A stretch of 41,291 bases of DNA, from positions 1-41,291 of the forward strand of contig WRBJ01000014.1 of assembly GCA_009784615.1 (NCBI GenBank), written 5' to 3'. The notes below the pieces were generated by a model. It made no database searches. It saw nothing but the letters and a program-made list of their open reading frames with translations, and had not been told where the DNA came from. Source of the DNA: Defluviitaleaceae bacterium. Its GTDB lineage: Bacteria; Bacillota; Clostridia; Lachnospirales; WRAX01. Made by a program: the position numbers and the translations under genes. Of this stretch, positions 1 to 7,515 are shown piece after piece (within the stretch, counting starts at the first letter, position 1; every line of letters starts with the position of its first letter).

Positions 1-29
1 ACCCAAACAAGCACCACTAAGCCCACACA

Positions 30-71
30 AGACTTAAGTAAGATACTACCACACTTAAGTCTATTTGTCAA
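30..71 (-). promoter_or_regulatory. Leftward sigma-A-like promoter with a palindromic operator
   Basis: Reading leftward, TTGACA (66-71) is followed after 17 bases by TAGTAT (43-48). A perfect 10-bp inverted repeat, AGACTTAAGT at 30-39 and ACTTAAGTCT at 53-62, has one arm in the spacer and the other over the expected start point. This is a typical layout for a repressor operator. The regulated gene would lie beyond the left edge on the minus strand. The -35 match is perfect and the -10 is 4 of 6, so the promoter call is moderate. The inverted repeat is certain. Confidence 0.5.
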
Positions 72-127
72 GCACATCTTTAACCCCCGACAAAAAAGAC
101 AGCAAAGGTGGTTTTTTTGTGCAAAAT

Positions 128-589
128 TTATACACAAGCAGTTGTTGTTTGCGGTGTAGGTTGCACACTGGGCGGCATAACCATCTTGTTTTCGCCTTCT
201 TCGTTTTTCGACAATGCTTCTGTATGGTCTTTGCCATCCTCATTATCGGTCGGTCTTGCCGTCATTGCCATTTTAAACAGGCCCGGGCTTTGTTTTAGCA
301 AAAAGTCTAAATCTTTTTGCGGCACATTGTCGCCACGCATAATACGTGCGGCTATTTCAAAGGCAATGCGCATTTTGCGAAATTCTTCTGCTTGTGCGTC
401 TGCCGCTTCTTTGGCGGCTTCTAAATTTTCTCTAAATATTTGAAAATGATGTGCTTTGTTGGCGACAGCGGGGTGTTTGTTTTGGTTTGACACGACAAAA
501 ACACCATCCATTTTTTTAGGCGGTGTTTTGTCTTTGTTGCTAAACTTATTTTGCAAAACGGTTATTGGGTTTGTTGCGCCTATCTTCAT
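128..589 (-). CDS. Hypothetical protein, small and charged
   Basis: The predicted protein has 153 residues when started at the ATG at 589, which has GAGGTGAT just upstream; the frame continues upstream without a comparable site. There is no signal peptide or membrane segment. The middle (about residues 50-110) is predicted helical, with an AAKEAADAQAEEF stretch followed by RIMRGDNVPQKD and LLKQSPGLFKMAM. The tail is polar, rich in Glu, Asn, Pro and Thr, and probably disordered. The helical core resembles unnamed hypothetical proteins I associate with Lachnospiraceae, but I know no function. It is probably transcribed with the small gene at 636-833, 47 bases upstream, from the promoter at 875-902. 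Confidence 0.7.
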   Translation of the reverse strand: MKIGATNPITVLQNKFSNKDKTPPKKMDGVFVVSNQNKHPAVANKAHHFQIFRENLEAAKEAADAQAEEFRKMRIAFEIAARIMRGDNVPQKDLDFLLKQSPGLFKMAMTARPTDNEDGKDHTEALSKNEEGENKMVMPPSVQPTPQTTTACV

Positions 590-635
590 AATATCACCTC
601 TTATATATATCGGTGAAAAACGGCGCAATGTTTAC

Positions 636-833
636 CTAGATTTGGAATTTGCCTTGCACGTCGCCATTAATAACATAATAGCACATTTTTTCTTCGGGCT
701 TGTAGTAAATGTCCATAGACAGCAAATCTTTCATAAGATTGCCTTCGCCCCTCCAAATCTCTTTTACAATGTCGCTTAGACGTTTCATGTCGGTTTGCTC
801 GCCCGCAAGTTCTACATAATACTCAATTTTCAT
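636..833 (-). CDS. DUF6465-like small protein
   Basis: This 65-residue protein starts at ATG 833 behind a strong AGGAGAGG site. The pattern of an early YYVELAG strand, a charged helix containing VKEIWRGEG, then DIYYKPEEKMCYYVING and a final GKF matches my memory of the DUF6465 domain. Those proteins often carry a Lys/Ala-rich N-terminal extension that is absent here. The fold is probably small alpha/beta and cytoplasmic. Function is unknown. It is the first gene of a leftward unit with 128-589, served by the promoter at 875-902. Confidence 0.65.
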   Translation of the reverse strand: MKIEYYVELAGEQTDMKRLSDIVKEIWRGEGNLMKDLLSMDIYYKPEEKMCYYVINGDVQGKFQI

Positions 834-874
834 TTAAACCTCTCCTTTTGTGTATGTATTATGATGTTAAAACC

Positions 875-902
875 ATTGTACCATACTCACATACTTTGTC
901 AA
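875..902 (-). promoter_or_regulatory. Sigma-A promoter for the genes at 636-833 and 128-589
   Basis: On the minus strand a perfect TTGACA (897-902) is followed after 16 bases by TACAAT (875-880). The start point would fall about 35 bases before the ATG at 833. Confidence 0.7.
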
Positions 903-907
903 TATGG

Positions 908-1048
908 TAATTAAACTTGTAAAAGCCACAAGTTTAATTATAGCTAACGTCCTCTCAATCAGTTAATGACTGCGTCCCAAAACTCGGTGAAGCATCGAGC
1001 TTTTGTGACTTGCATTCACTGTTTCGAGGTTCGTTCGCTATACGCAGG
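908..1048. repeat. Intergenic hairpin region downstream of the SSB-like gene
   Basis: A perfect 13-bp inverted repeat (908-920 and 928-940, 7-base loop) sits just upstream of the promoter at 875-902. It lacks a T-tract, so it is either a weak terminator for the gene at 1049-1696 or a repeat arm. From 941 to 1048 there is no convincing gene. CTGCGT near 970 and ACGCAG near 1040 form a short outer pair around an imperfectly self-complementary stretch, suggesting a decayed hairpin repeat. Confidence 0.5.
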
Positions 1049-1696
1049 TTATGTCGATTTTACATTTTCTATGCGGGAAACAGAAACTTCGTAGGCGGTT
1101 TTGTCAACAACAGCACCGTCGTCCTGTCTTTTTTGATAAATGCGGCTTTGCATACGTCCCCAAACCCTAATATTGTCGCCCACAGAAAGTTTTGCACCAA
1201 AGCGGGCATTGCGCCCCCAAGTAATGCACGGAATATAGTCAGATTTATTATAAGAGCGGTTTACGGCTATTAATAAATCGCAAATTTCACGCCCAAAGGG
1301 TGTTGTGCGGTATATTGGCGGTTTGCAAATATAGCCGTCCAAAAAAACATCGTTTGGGTTGTGGTCGCCTTCATCACCGTCAAATTCGTAATCTTTGGCA
1401 AACACGGTAAGCACAAGCCTGTTACGCCCTTCTTCTTCAACATAATTGTTATAAGAGCGTATTTGCCCGGTTATACCGATATGCTCGCCGATGCTAAAAC
1501 GGTTGCCTTCTATTATCCGTTCTGAAATAGTGATGGGCAACAAATCGCTGGCATCGCTTAGCCTTGGCACAAGCAAATCAAAGCTATGAAAACCCTCGCC
1601 AAAAACATCGTGGCTAAAGGCAAGCTCTGACGCAATTTCGCCGCTTAAAAAAATCCTGTTCACAATATTAACCTCATTTTCTGTATTCAAAACCAT
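1049..1696 (-). CDS. Single-stranded-DNA-binding-like protein with two OB folds
   Basis: The protein has 215 residues, with the ATG at 1696 behind GAGGAGCA. Two successive OB-fold segments are visible, about residues 10-105 and 115-212. The second carries the SSB-like signature FGREICDLLIAVNR, then IPCITWGRNA and VGDNIRVWGRMQSR. The first is more diverged but keeps the same strand order (NRIFLSGEI, GEHIGITGQIRS). Such long SSB-like proteins are common in Clostridia besides the normal Ssb. The acidic C-terminal tip that recruits partners in canonical Ssb is absent; the end is ENVKST. It probably binds single-stranded DNA in repair or recombination. A weak promoter (GAGCAA 1744-1749, TGTATA 1721-1726 on the plus strand) lies upstream. 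Confidence 0.75.
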   Translation of the reverse strand: MVLNTENEVNIVNRIFLSGEIASELAFSHDVFGEGFHSFDLLVPRLSDASDLLPITISERIIEGNRFSIGEHIGITGQIRSYNNYVEEEGRNRLVLTVFAKDYEFDGDEGDHNPNDVFLDGYICKPPIYRTTPFGREICDLLIAVNRSYNKSDYIPCITWGRNARFGAKLSVGDNIRVWGRMQSRIYQKRQDDGAVVDKTAYEVSVSRIENVKST

Positions 1697-1731
1697 TGCT
1701 CCTCTCGTGTTTTACGTTGTTGTATAAAAAT

Positions 1732-1842
1732 ATGCCAAGCATAGAGCAATAATGACTTTTATTTTGTCCAAGTAAGCCAATTTTAAATCGTGTCAAGGCG
1801 AAGCCTTGTAAACGATTTAAAATTGAACGAACACCTTGGCAT
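1732..1842. repeat. Nested hairpin repeat (MITE-like)
   Basis: Three nested inverted repeats share one centre: ATGCCAAG/CTTGGCAT at the ends (1732-1739, 1835-1842), a perfect 14-bp pair (1778-1791, 1812-1825), and CAAGGC-GAA-GCCTTG in the middle (1794-1808). It codes for nothing and lies between divergent genes. The structure fits a small non-autonomous mobile or palindromic repeat. No second copy was seen in the window. Confidence 0.55.
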
Positions 1843-1852
1843 TTAACAAAAG

Positions 1853-1881
1853 TTGCAATGTCGCATTGGATGTGATATAAT
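1853..1881 (+). promoter_or_regulatory. Sigma-A promoter for the GH18 gene
   Basis: TTGCAA (1853-1858), a 17-base spacer and a perfect TATAAT (1876-1881) precede the TTG start at 1917. The expected start point leaves a leader of about 30 bases. Confidence 0.75.
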
Positions 1882-1916
1882 ATTGCAAAGATTATTTTGA
1901 AAGGTAGTGGCTAATT

Positions 1917-3770
1917 TTGGAAAAGAAAACAAATAAGGCTATAGTGCCCATTATAGTGGTAACTTTGGTTATTTTGCTTATTTTGGGTTTGGTCGCATTT
2001 TTATTGCTTAACATTTTTAGTGGCGATGATGTAGAAAATGGTATTGATACCGATTTTATAAATATGGAGCAGGTAGATTTTTTTGCTTATCATTCTCATT
2101 TTAATCCAAATCAAATTGTTGTTGCTATCGACGGCGAATATGTTCAACCGCATCCCGCACCGCAATTTATTGACGGCGAGCTTTATTTGCCTGCCAGCTT
2201 TTTACGCACATATGTGGATAGATATATATTTTGGGAACCTGATAATTCTCGCCTAACAATATCCACTTGGCAAGAAATATCACGCTTTACCCCTAATTCT
2301 AACACATATACAGTAAATTGGCAAGAACATTATATATCCACCCCAATACGTCAAGTGGGCGATATGGCTTTTATGCCTGTGCAAATGGTAATGGAGCGTT
2401 ATCCCGTTGCCTTTGAATATCACGAACATACAGGTGTTTTAACAGTGAGCTTTACCGCCAGCCAACAAGTTATTTATCGTGTTGAAATTGAGATTGAAGA
2501 AAATGAAGATGGGTATGAAAATAACCCTGAAATACCAATGCGTTTTGGTGCTGGGCTTAATCATCCCATTTTAACATTTTTACATCTTGGTGAGCAAGTG
2601 GAAATTTTGTATGAAGATGGTGAATTTTATTTTATACAAACCGTTGATGGTTTGATGGGCTATGCTCCTTCGGATTATTTGATTTTTGATGATTTTATAG
2701 CGGGCGTGGCGCAAGTAGAAGAACGCCGACCAATAACCCGTCCGCCTTTTGGTGGTGCAATAAATATGTTATGGCATTTGGTGGGTAACCACACCGCCGC
2801 CGCTAATGTAGATAGCTTTTATGCCCCACGTGGTGTTAACGTAATATCCCCGACGTGGCTGTATTTTGACGAAGGTTTGCGTGATGGTACATTGGTATCA
2901 ATGGCAAATAATGCCTATATGCAGTGGGCAAGGCAAAATGGTATGCAAGTTTGGCCTATGCTATCCGATGCTTTTTTTGGCGGCAATTTTAGCAACGAAG
3001 TATCCCGCCTTGTGTTAATGGATGCCGAAATTCGTGACCGTGTTATAAGCGGGCTTATGGCACAAATACATCAATTTGGTTTTGACGGCATAAATGTAGA
3101 CTATGAAGCAGTGCGTGCACCAGAAGCCGACCATTTTATACAATTTTTGCGTGAGCTTTCTGTACCAATGCGTGAAGCGGGCAAGGTTTTGTCCGTTGCT
3201 ACCTTTGTGCCAATACCCGACAATATGTTTTGGAATCGTTATGAAATAGGGCATGCCGTAGACTTTTTAACAATAATGGCATATGACGAGCATTGGGAAA
3301 CCGCACCGACGGCAGGGCCCGTTGCTAGTTTTGATTGGGTAAACAATGCCGTGATAGATACAATGCGTGAAGTACCCGCAGAGCAGATAGTGGTAGGTTT
3401 GCCGACCTATGTACGCATTTGGACAGAAGAATTTAATATGGAAACAGCCGAATGGCAATTGCTACCTTGGGGGGGCGATAATGCCCCAGAACAACGCCAC
3501 CGTGCCGTTGGGTTTGCCTTTGGTCGTCAATTGTTACAAGAACGTGGCGCAACCTTTCATTGGGATTATTTGCTACGTCAATATACAACCACGCACCACT
3601 TCACCCACAACAACACAGAAATGCGCATTAGCGTATGGTTGGAAGAAGAACGCTCTATCCGTGAAAAACTATCCGTCTTTACCCAAAACAATATAGCAGG
3701 TGTAGCTTGGTGGCGCAAAGGACTAGAGCCTGCCGTAATGTGGGATTGGGTTGCTGATGTTTTGCAATAA
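1917..3770 (+). CDS. Secreted or membrane-anchored GH18 glycosidase with stalk and SH3 domains
   Basis: The 617-residue protein has a TTG start at 1917 after AAAGGTAGTGG. An N-terminal membrane helix (about 9-32) anchors or exports it. A copper-amine-oxidase-N-like stalk domain follows (about 60-175, with LYLPASFLRTYVD and MPVQMV), then a bacterial SH3-like domain (about 205-255). The glycoside hydrolase 18 barrel (about 275-617) carries FDGINVDYE, the DGxxxDxE catalytic motif with Glu as acid. MAYDEHW and GVAWWRKGLE line the expected active site. The closest described relatives are spore cortex and peptidoglycan N-acetylglucosaminidases (YaaH/SleL type), which also often have Asn in this motif. 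Cell-wall or cortex cleavage is therefore more likely than chitin degradation. The MgtC-like gene follows after 19 bases. Confidence 0.85.
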   Translation: MEKKTNKAIVPIIVVTLVILLILGLVAFLLLNIFSGDDVENGIDTDFINMEQVDFFAYHSHFNPNQIVVAIDGEYVQPHPAPQFIDGELYLPASFLRTYVDRYIFWEPDNSRLTISTWQEISRFTPNSNTYTVNWQEHYISTPIRQVGDMAFMPVQMVMERYPVAFEYHEHTGVLTVSFTASQQVIYRVEIEIEENEDGYENNPEIPMRFGAGLNHPILTFLHLGEQVEILYEDGEFYFIQTVDGLMGYAPSDYLIFDDFIAGVAQVEERRPITRPPFGGAINMLWHLVGNHTAAANVDSFYAPRGVNVISPTWLYFDEGLRDGTLVSMANNAYMQWARQNGMQVWPMLSDAFFGGNFSNEVSRLVLMDAEIRDRVISGLMAQIHQFGFDGINVDYEAVRAPEADHFIQFLRELSVPMREAGKVLSVATFVPIPDNMFWNRYEIGHAVDFLTIMAYDEHWETAPTAGPVASFDWVNNAVIDTMREVPAEQIVVGLPTYVRIWTEEFNMETAEWQLLPWGGDNAPEQRHRAVGFAFGRQLLQERGATFHWDYLLRQYTTTHHFTHNNTEMRISVWLEEERSIREKLSVFTQNNIAGVAWWRKGLEPAVMWDWVADVLQ

Positions 3771-3789
3771 TAAATAAAGGATTGATGAT

Positions 3790-4470
3790 GTGGAGTTTTT
3801 TGATTTTGTAATCCGTGTCTTTTTTGCGGTTTTATTTGGGTTTTTAATTGGGTTAGAACGTCAGCTAACAAGCCACAAGATAAGTATACGAACCAATGTT
3901 TTGGTTAGCATTGGGGCTTGTTTGTTTACTTTATTTTCAATTATAATGGGTGCGGAGGATACAACCCGCATAGCCGCACAGGTTGTAACGGGCATAGGCT
4001 TTTTATGCGGTGGCGTTATTTTTAAAGAGGGTCTTAATGTTAGCGGACTAAGCACCGCCGCAACCATATGGTGTACTGCCGCCATAGGTGTACTAACCAG
4101 TAGCGGACTTATACACTATGCCGCCGCCGCAACGGCAATACTCATCGTCAGTAACATAATTTTTAGGCTTATTGCAGACAAAATCCACCCCTTATCAAAC
4201 TTTGGCGAAGAAGAAAATGAATATATATTATCCGTAACCTGTTGCGAAGATGACGAATTTAACGTGCGTTCGGTTATAATCGAAAGCCTGTCAAAAGCTC
4301 GCCTGCGCCTTAGCCACCTAGAAAGTGCCGACGAAATAGGCAACAAGGTAGAAATAGAGGCAACCGTAACCGTCTACGGCAAACGCCGTGATGTGCTGTT
4401 GGAACGTCTAATGGCACAAATTGCGCTGGAAAAGGGTGTTTCAAAGGTAGGATGGGAGATGTTGCAATAA
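3790..4470 (+). CDS. MgtC/SapB family membrane protein
   Basis: The 226-residue protein starts at GTG 3790, eight bases after AAAGGA. The N-terminal 130 residues contain about four membrane helices and the family signatures GFLIGLERQ, IRTNVLVSIGACLFT and AAQVVTGIGFLCGGVIFKEG. The C-terminal 95 residues form a soluble ACT-like domain (NVRSVIIESLSKARLRL). MgtC proteins modulate magnesium homeostasis or the F-type ATPase in pathogens; most members in anaerobes are uncharacterised. It probably shares a transcript with the GH18 gene 19 bases upstream. No M-box or other riboswitch is visible. Confidence 0.9.
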   Translation: MEFFDFVIRVFFAVLFGFLIGLERQLTSHKISIRTNVLVSIGACLFTLFSIIMGAEDTTRIAAQVVTGIGFLCGGVIFKEGLNVSGLSTAATIWCTAAIGVLTSSGLIHYAAAATAILIVSNIIFRLIADKIHPLSNFGEEENEYILSVTCCEDDEFNVRSVIIESLSKARLRLSHLESADEIGNKVEIEATVTVYGKRRDVLLERLMAQIALEKGVSKVGWEMLQ

Positions 4471-4472
4471 CT

Positions 4473-4511
4473 AAAGATGAGATAGTTTGTTAGTCACCAA
4501 TGTGTTAAAAT
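4473..4511 (+). promoter_or_regulatory. Promoter-like module, related to the one at 28042
   Basis: The sequence at 4473-4494 matches 28042-28063 at 21 of 22 positions. In both places it begins at or just after the stop codon of the preceding gene and is followed by a -10-like hexamer (TAAAAT 4506-4511 here), 17 bases after TAGTTT. Promoter strength here looks poor. A stronger promoter lies downstream at 4566. Confidence 0.4.
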
Positions 4512-4565
4512 GTGCTTATGAGGAATAATAAGTATAAAACATATTGAGGGGGTAACAAAAAATGC

Positions 4566-4594
4566 TTGCAAAAATTGTGAAAAAGTGGTATAAT
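4566..4594 (+). promoter_or_regulatory. Sigma-A promoter of the Panacea unit
   Basis: TTGCAA (4566-4571), 17 bases, then a perfect TATAAT (4589-4594). The promoter lies inside the first codons of the longest reading frame (ATG 4562). This argues that translation really starts at ATG 4625, about 24 bases after the expected start point. Confidence 0.75.
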
Positions 4595-4624
4595 TTTATC
4601 AGGAATAAAAAGAGAGGTGCTTAT

Positions 4625-5089
4625 ATGGAAAAATATGGTGAAGTAGACAGCTTGGACTTTGCGATATATCTTAATAAGAAGGCTAAAGATAAAGGCATAT
4701 CAACGAATTTAACTAAAATTCACAAGTGGCTCTATGTTTGCTATGGGCTTTATTTAGTAATCAATAGAGCACAGCTTTTAAACGAGCGACCTCAGGCGTG
4801 GCAGTATGGTCCCGCTTTCCCTAAAGTACACAACAAGCAAAAGAAGAACGGAGATAGTCTTGACAGATTAAGGATGACAGCAAGTGAAGCTGATATGAAA
4901 AAATATGATGATATTATTGAAGCCACTCTTAAACATTTTGGTGGCTGGACGGCAAGTGAGCTTGTTGCGTGGACGCACGAACTAGATGGTGCTTGGGATA
5001 GAAAATTCAACAATTACCAAAAATACAAGCCATTAGAAGATTTGGATATACTTGCAGATTTTGAGAAATTTGTTACTATACAGAGGTGA
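4625..5089 (+). CDS. Panacea-domain (SocA/DUF4065-like) antitoxin
   Basis: The 154-residue protein starts at ATG 4625, preceded by GAGAGG at a 7-base spacing. A longer start at 4562 also has a ribosome site but would overlap the promoter at 4566-4594. The Panacea (DUF4065) hallmarks are present: an early helix (DFAIYLNKKAKDKG), the KIHKWLYVCYG segment, then ERPQAWQYGPAFPKVH, and a late ASELVAWTHELDGAWD helix. Panacea proteins are antitoxins that pair with many unrelated toxins, the partner usually being the adjacent gene. Here the stop overlaps the GTG start of the next gene by 4 bases (GTGA), so translation is probably coupled. This fits an antitoxin-first toxin-antitoxin operon ending at the terminator at 5490-5520. 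Confidence 0.85.
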   Translation: MEKYGEVDSLDFAIYLNKKAKDKGISTNLTKIHKWLYVCYGLYLVINRAQLLNERPQAWQYGPAFPKVHNKQKKNGDSLDRLRMTASEADMKKYDDIIEATLKHFGGWTASELVAWTHELDGAWDRKFNNYQKYKPLEDLDILADFEKFVTIQR

Positions 5090-5391
5090 TATGTATTAAA
5101 ATTGATTTTGACGTTTCAAAACCAAAACATCCAGAAGATATTGGTGATAATCCGGAAATCAAAATTGAAGAGATGATTTACGAGCTAAAGTTAGAAGGTC
5201 ACAAACAAAAAAGAAACCTTATCATTCAAGGACCAGGATTTTGGGTGCTAATTGTCTTCTTAATTTTGCTATTTTTTATTATTTTGCCTCTTACTGCAGT
5301 AAGCTCTCAAGAGGAGAGAGATAATTTTATAATGACTTTTAATGAAGGTAGTTTTTTGTTCGTATTGCAAAATGGGCATTGGCTTTTGTAA
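5086..5391 (+). CDS. Candidate membrane toxin partner of the Panacea protein (frame 0 part)
   Basis: GTG 5086 overlaps the antitoxin stop. The zero frame gives 101 residues: a charged cytoplasmic part (1-50, many Glu and Lys), one strong membrane helix (about 52-74, GFWVLIVFLILLFF), and an odd short tail ending NGHWLL at a TAA. The -1 frame after the T6 run at 5352-5357 continues with a convincing second membrane helix (see next entry). The gene is therefore either frameshifted by one lost T or decoded by -1 slippage at T-TTT-TTG. No family is recognised. A toxin role is inferred only from its place behind a Panacea gene. Small membrane proteins are a known class of Panacea-paired toxins. Alternatively it is a decayed gene. 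Confidence 0.6.
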   Translation: MICIKIDFDVSKPKHPEDIGDNPEIKIEEMIYELKLEGHKQKRNLIIQGPGFWVLIVFLILLFFIILPLTAVSSQEERDNFIMTFNEGSFLFVLQNGHWLL

Positions 5392-5510
5392 ATACAGGCT
5401 CAACTGCCTTCGTTGCTATTATTACAATAATCGTTACTAGCTTTATGAAACCATTGATTGACCGTATATTTGGAACATCAGAAAAACATAAAAACGACCC
5501 TCGTGATTGA
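5352..5510 (+). other. -1 frame continuation of the candidate toxin
   Basis: The frame opens at the slippery site and reads FFVRIAKWALAFVNTGST, then an Ile/Val/Thr-rich membrane helix, then FMKPLIDRIFGTSEKHKND and a TGA at 5508-5510. It has no start codon of its own nearby but has normal protein character. Its stop lies inside the terminator hairpin loop. Joined to the zero frame it makes a protein of about 141 residues with two membrane helices and charged ends, a more natural gene product than the 101-residue form. Confidence 0.55.
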
Positions 5511-5520
5511 GGGTCGTTTT
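5490..5520. terminator. Bidirectional intrinsic terminator
   Basis: A perfect 12-bp stem (AAAACGACCCTC / GAGGGTCGTTTT) with a 6-base loop is flanked by A-runs on the left and T-runs on the right. It can therefore end transcription of both the Panacea unit and the convergent hydrogenase gene. Confidence 0.85.
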
Positions 5521-5533
5521 AGTTATTGATTTA

Positions 5534-7276
5534 TTATGCATCTTTATTGCGTTTTGTGTAAGTTGTGTGAAGAAGTTTGTGTGCGTTTTCGCCGTGGTAT
5601 GGAGAACCCAAGAACTCGTCATAAAGAGCTTTGATTTCTGGGTTTTCGTGACTCTTACGTAGTTTGTTGTTTTTGTCAGATGTGTAAAGAACATCACGAC
5701 GAGCCGCAACAGTGTCAGTAGACGAGCAAGCAGATGGTTGACCAGCACCGTTTACGCAACCGCCTGGGCAAGCCATAATTTCGATGAAATGGTATGGTGA
5801 TGTACCAGCGCGAAGCTCATCCATCAACACACGTGCATTGCGTAGCTCGTGAGCAACAGCAACTTTAACATCCAAATCGCCTACTTTAACAGTAGCTGTT
5901 TTGATGGCAGAGCCTTCAAAGCCACGAAGAACTTCAAAGTCAACGCTTGCCAAAGTTTCGCCTGTAACAACTTCGTATACGGTACGCAAAGCAGCTTCAC
6001 AAACGCCGCCTGTTGCACCAAAGATTTCGCCAGCACCAGCAGCTTCAGCAAAATGAGCGTCAAATTTACCATCTTCGATAGTAGCAAGGTTAATACCAGC
6101 TTGTTTTAACATCCAACCGATTTCTTGAGTAGTAAGAACAAGGTCAGTGTTGCCTTTAAATTCTGGACGAGCCGCTTCGTATTTTTTAGCAGTACATGGC
6201 ATAATAGAGATACATACCATTTTTGATGGGTCAACGCCTAATTTAGTAGGCATATAAGTTTTTGCTACAGCAGAGAACATTTCTTGAGGAGATTTGCAAG
6301 AAGACACGTGGTCTAACAAATCTGGATATTCTGTTTCTGCAAATTTAACCCAACCTGGACAGCAAGATGTAATAAGTGGCAAAGTGCCGCCTTTAGTAAC
6401 TCTTTCGATAAGCTCTGTGCCTTCTTCCATAATAGTAAGGTCAGCAGAGAAGTTTGTATTGTAAACTTTATCAAAGCCTAATTGACGAAGTCCTGCAACC
6501 AATTTCTTTTCACCGTCAACGCCGATACCCAAACCAAACATTTCTCCAATACCAGAACGTACAGAAGGAGCGATTTGAACAACAACAAATTTGTTAGGGT
6601 CATTTAACAAATCCCAAGCTCTTTGTGTGTCATCTTTGATAGTAAGAGCGGCAGTAGGACAAACTACTGTACATTGACCACAGTTTACGCAATCGGTGTT
6701 GCCCATAGCTTTGCCTGTGCGTGTGTCAACAACTGGTTCGCCTTTTTTACATTCCAAAGCGTTAACGGTTTGAACTTTAGAACAAACAGCTTCGCAACGT
6801 TTGCAAAGTACACATTTGTTAGGGTCACGTACGATAGATGGGCTGGATTCGTCAATTGGATAATTGTTTCTGTCACCTTTGTTGATTTTGCGTATGCCCA
6901 AATCAGATGCAAGGGTTTGCAATTCGCAATTAAGGTTGCGTGAGCAAGCCAAACAATCTTGTGGATGGTCAGCAAGAAGGTTTTCTACTCTTTGCTTGCG
7001 TGCAGCAACAGCCGCTTTAGATTTAGTATGTACTGTAAGACCTGCTTTTGCAGGGGCTACGCATGCCGCCATAATTTTAGCTTCGCCGCCGTCAGCAATA
7101 ATTTCTACTTCACAAACACGGCAAGTAACTGGTTTGATAGTAACGCCAGTATTGCTCATTTCTGTGTAGCAAAGACGTGGAATGTCAACACCAGCACGCT
7201 TTGCAGCTTGCATAATAGTTTCACCTTGTACGGCCTCAACTGTGCATCCATTAATGGTAAAATTAAATTTCTCCAT
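5534..7276 (-). CDS. [FeFe]-hydrogenase, group A, multi-cluster catalytic subunit
   Basis: The 580-residue protein has its ATG at 7276 behind AAGGAGG. The N-terminus is a 2Fe-2S ferredoxin-like domain (Cys in PRLCYTE, CRVCEVE, AACV). A His-ligated 4Fe-4S motif follows (DHPQDCLACSRNLNC, about 103-117), then two 4Fe-4S motifs (CVLCKRCEAVC and CVNCGQCTVVCP). The H-cluster domain carries TSCCPGWV, MPCTAKKYEA and ACPGGCVNG. Size and domain order match HndD/HydA-type subunits of NAD(P)-linked or electron-bifurcating hydrogenases, but no HydB or HydC gene is adjacent. It produces or consumes hydrogen in the cytoplasm and is a plausible electron sink for the amino-acid oxidations encoded elsewhere in the window. 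A strong promoter and two Rex-like sites lie upstream. Confidence 0.95.
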   Translation of the reverse strand: MEKFNFTINGCTVEAVQGETIMQAAKRAGVDIPRLCYTEMSNTGVTIKPVTCRVCEVEIIADGGEAKIMAACVAPAKAGLTVHTKSKAAVAARKQRVENLLADHPQDCLACSRNLNCELQTLASDLGIRKINKGDRNNYPIDESSPSIVRDPNKCVLCKRCEAVCSKVQTVNALECKKGEPVVDTRTGKAMGNTDCVNCGQCTVVCPTAALTIKDDTQRAWDLLNDPNKFVVVQIAPSVRSGIGEMFGLGIGVDGEKKLVAGLRQLGFDKVYNTNFSADLTIMEEGTELIERVTKGGTLPLITSCCPGWVKFAETEYPDLLDHVSSCKSPQEMFSAVAKTYMPTKLGVDPSKMVCISIMPCTAKKYEAARPEFKGNTDLVLTTQEIGWMLKQAGINLATIEDGKFDAHFAEAAGAGEIFGATGGVCEAALRTVYEVVTGETLASVDFEVLRGFEGSAIKTATVKVGDLDVKVAVAHELRNARVLMDELRAGTSPYHFIEIMACPGGCVNGAGQPSACSSTDTVAARRDVLYTSDKNNKLRKSHENPEIKALYDEFLGSPYHGENAHKLLHTTYTKRNKDA

Positions 7277-7346
7277 TTTGATTGCCTCCTTAAAAAAATA
7301 ATTTTATGTGTGTAGGTATAGCCAAAACAGCAAATGCAACAATCAC

Positions 7347-7375
7347 AGTATACAATAAAATTATATGCTTGTCAA
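7347..7375 (-). promoter_or_regulatory. Sigma-A promoter of the hydrogenase gene
   Basis: On the minus strand TTGACA (7370-7375), a 17-base spacer and TATACT (7347-7352). The start point near 7340 gives a leader of about 65 bases. The spacing and both hexamers are near ideal, suggesting high expression. Confidence 0.85.
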
Positions 7376-7432
7376 TAGGAAATATTTAAAAAAATTTTGG
7401 AAATTTCCCATAATTAAAGGCTTTGATTGACT

Positions 7433-7450
7433 TTGATACAAAATTAACAA
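7433..7450. promoter_or_regulatory. Imperfect Rex-like operator
   Basis: TTGATAC-AAAA-TTAACAA matches the clostridial Rex consensus TTGTTAANNNNTTAACAA at 12 of 14 defined positions. It lies about 58 bases upstream of the hydrogenase -35 hexamer. Confidence 0.45.
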
Positions 7451-7515
7451 TCAAAATAATGAAGCAATTTTCACCGAAAATTAAGCACATTTTGAGCAAA
7501 AATAAATAATGCTTT

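Noticed and set aside
834-1048. A riboswitch or small gene in the 215-base gap before the SSB-like gene
   Set aside because: Only a promoter, a 13-bp inverted repeat and weak self-complementarity are visible. No aptamer motif or credible reading frame was found.
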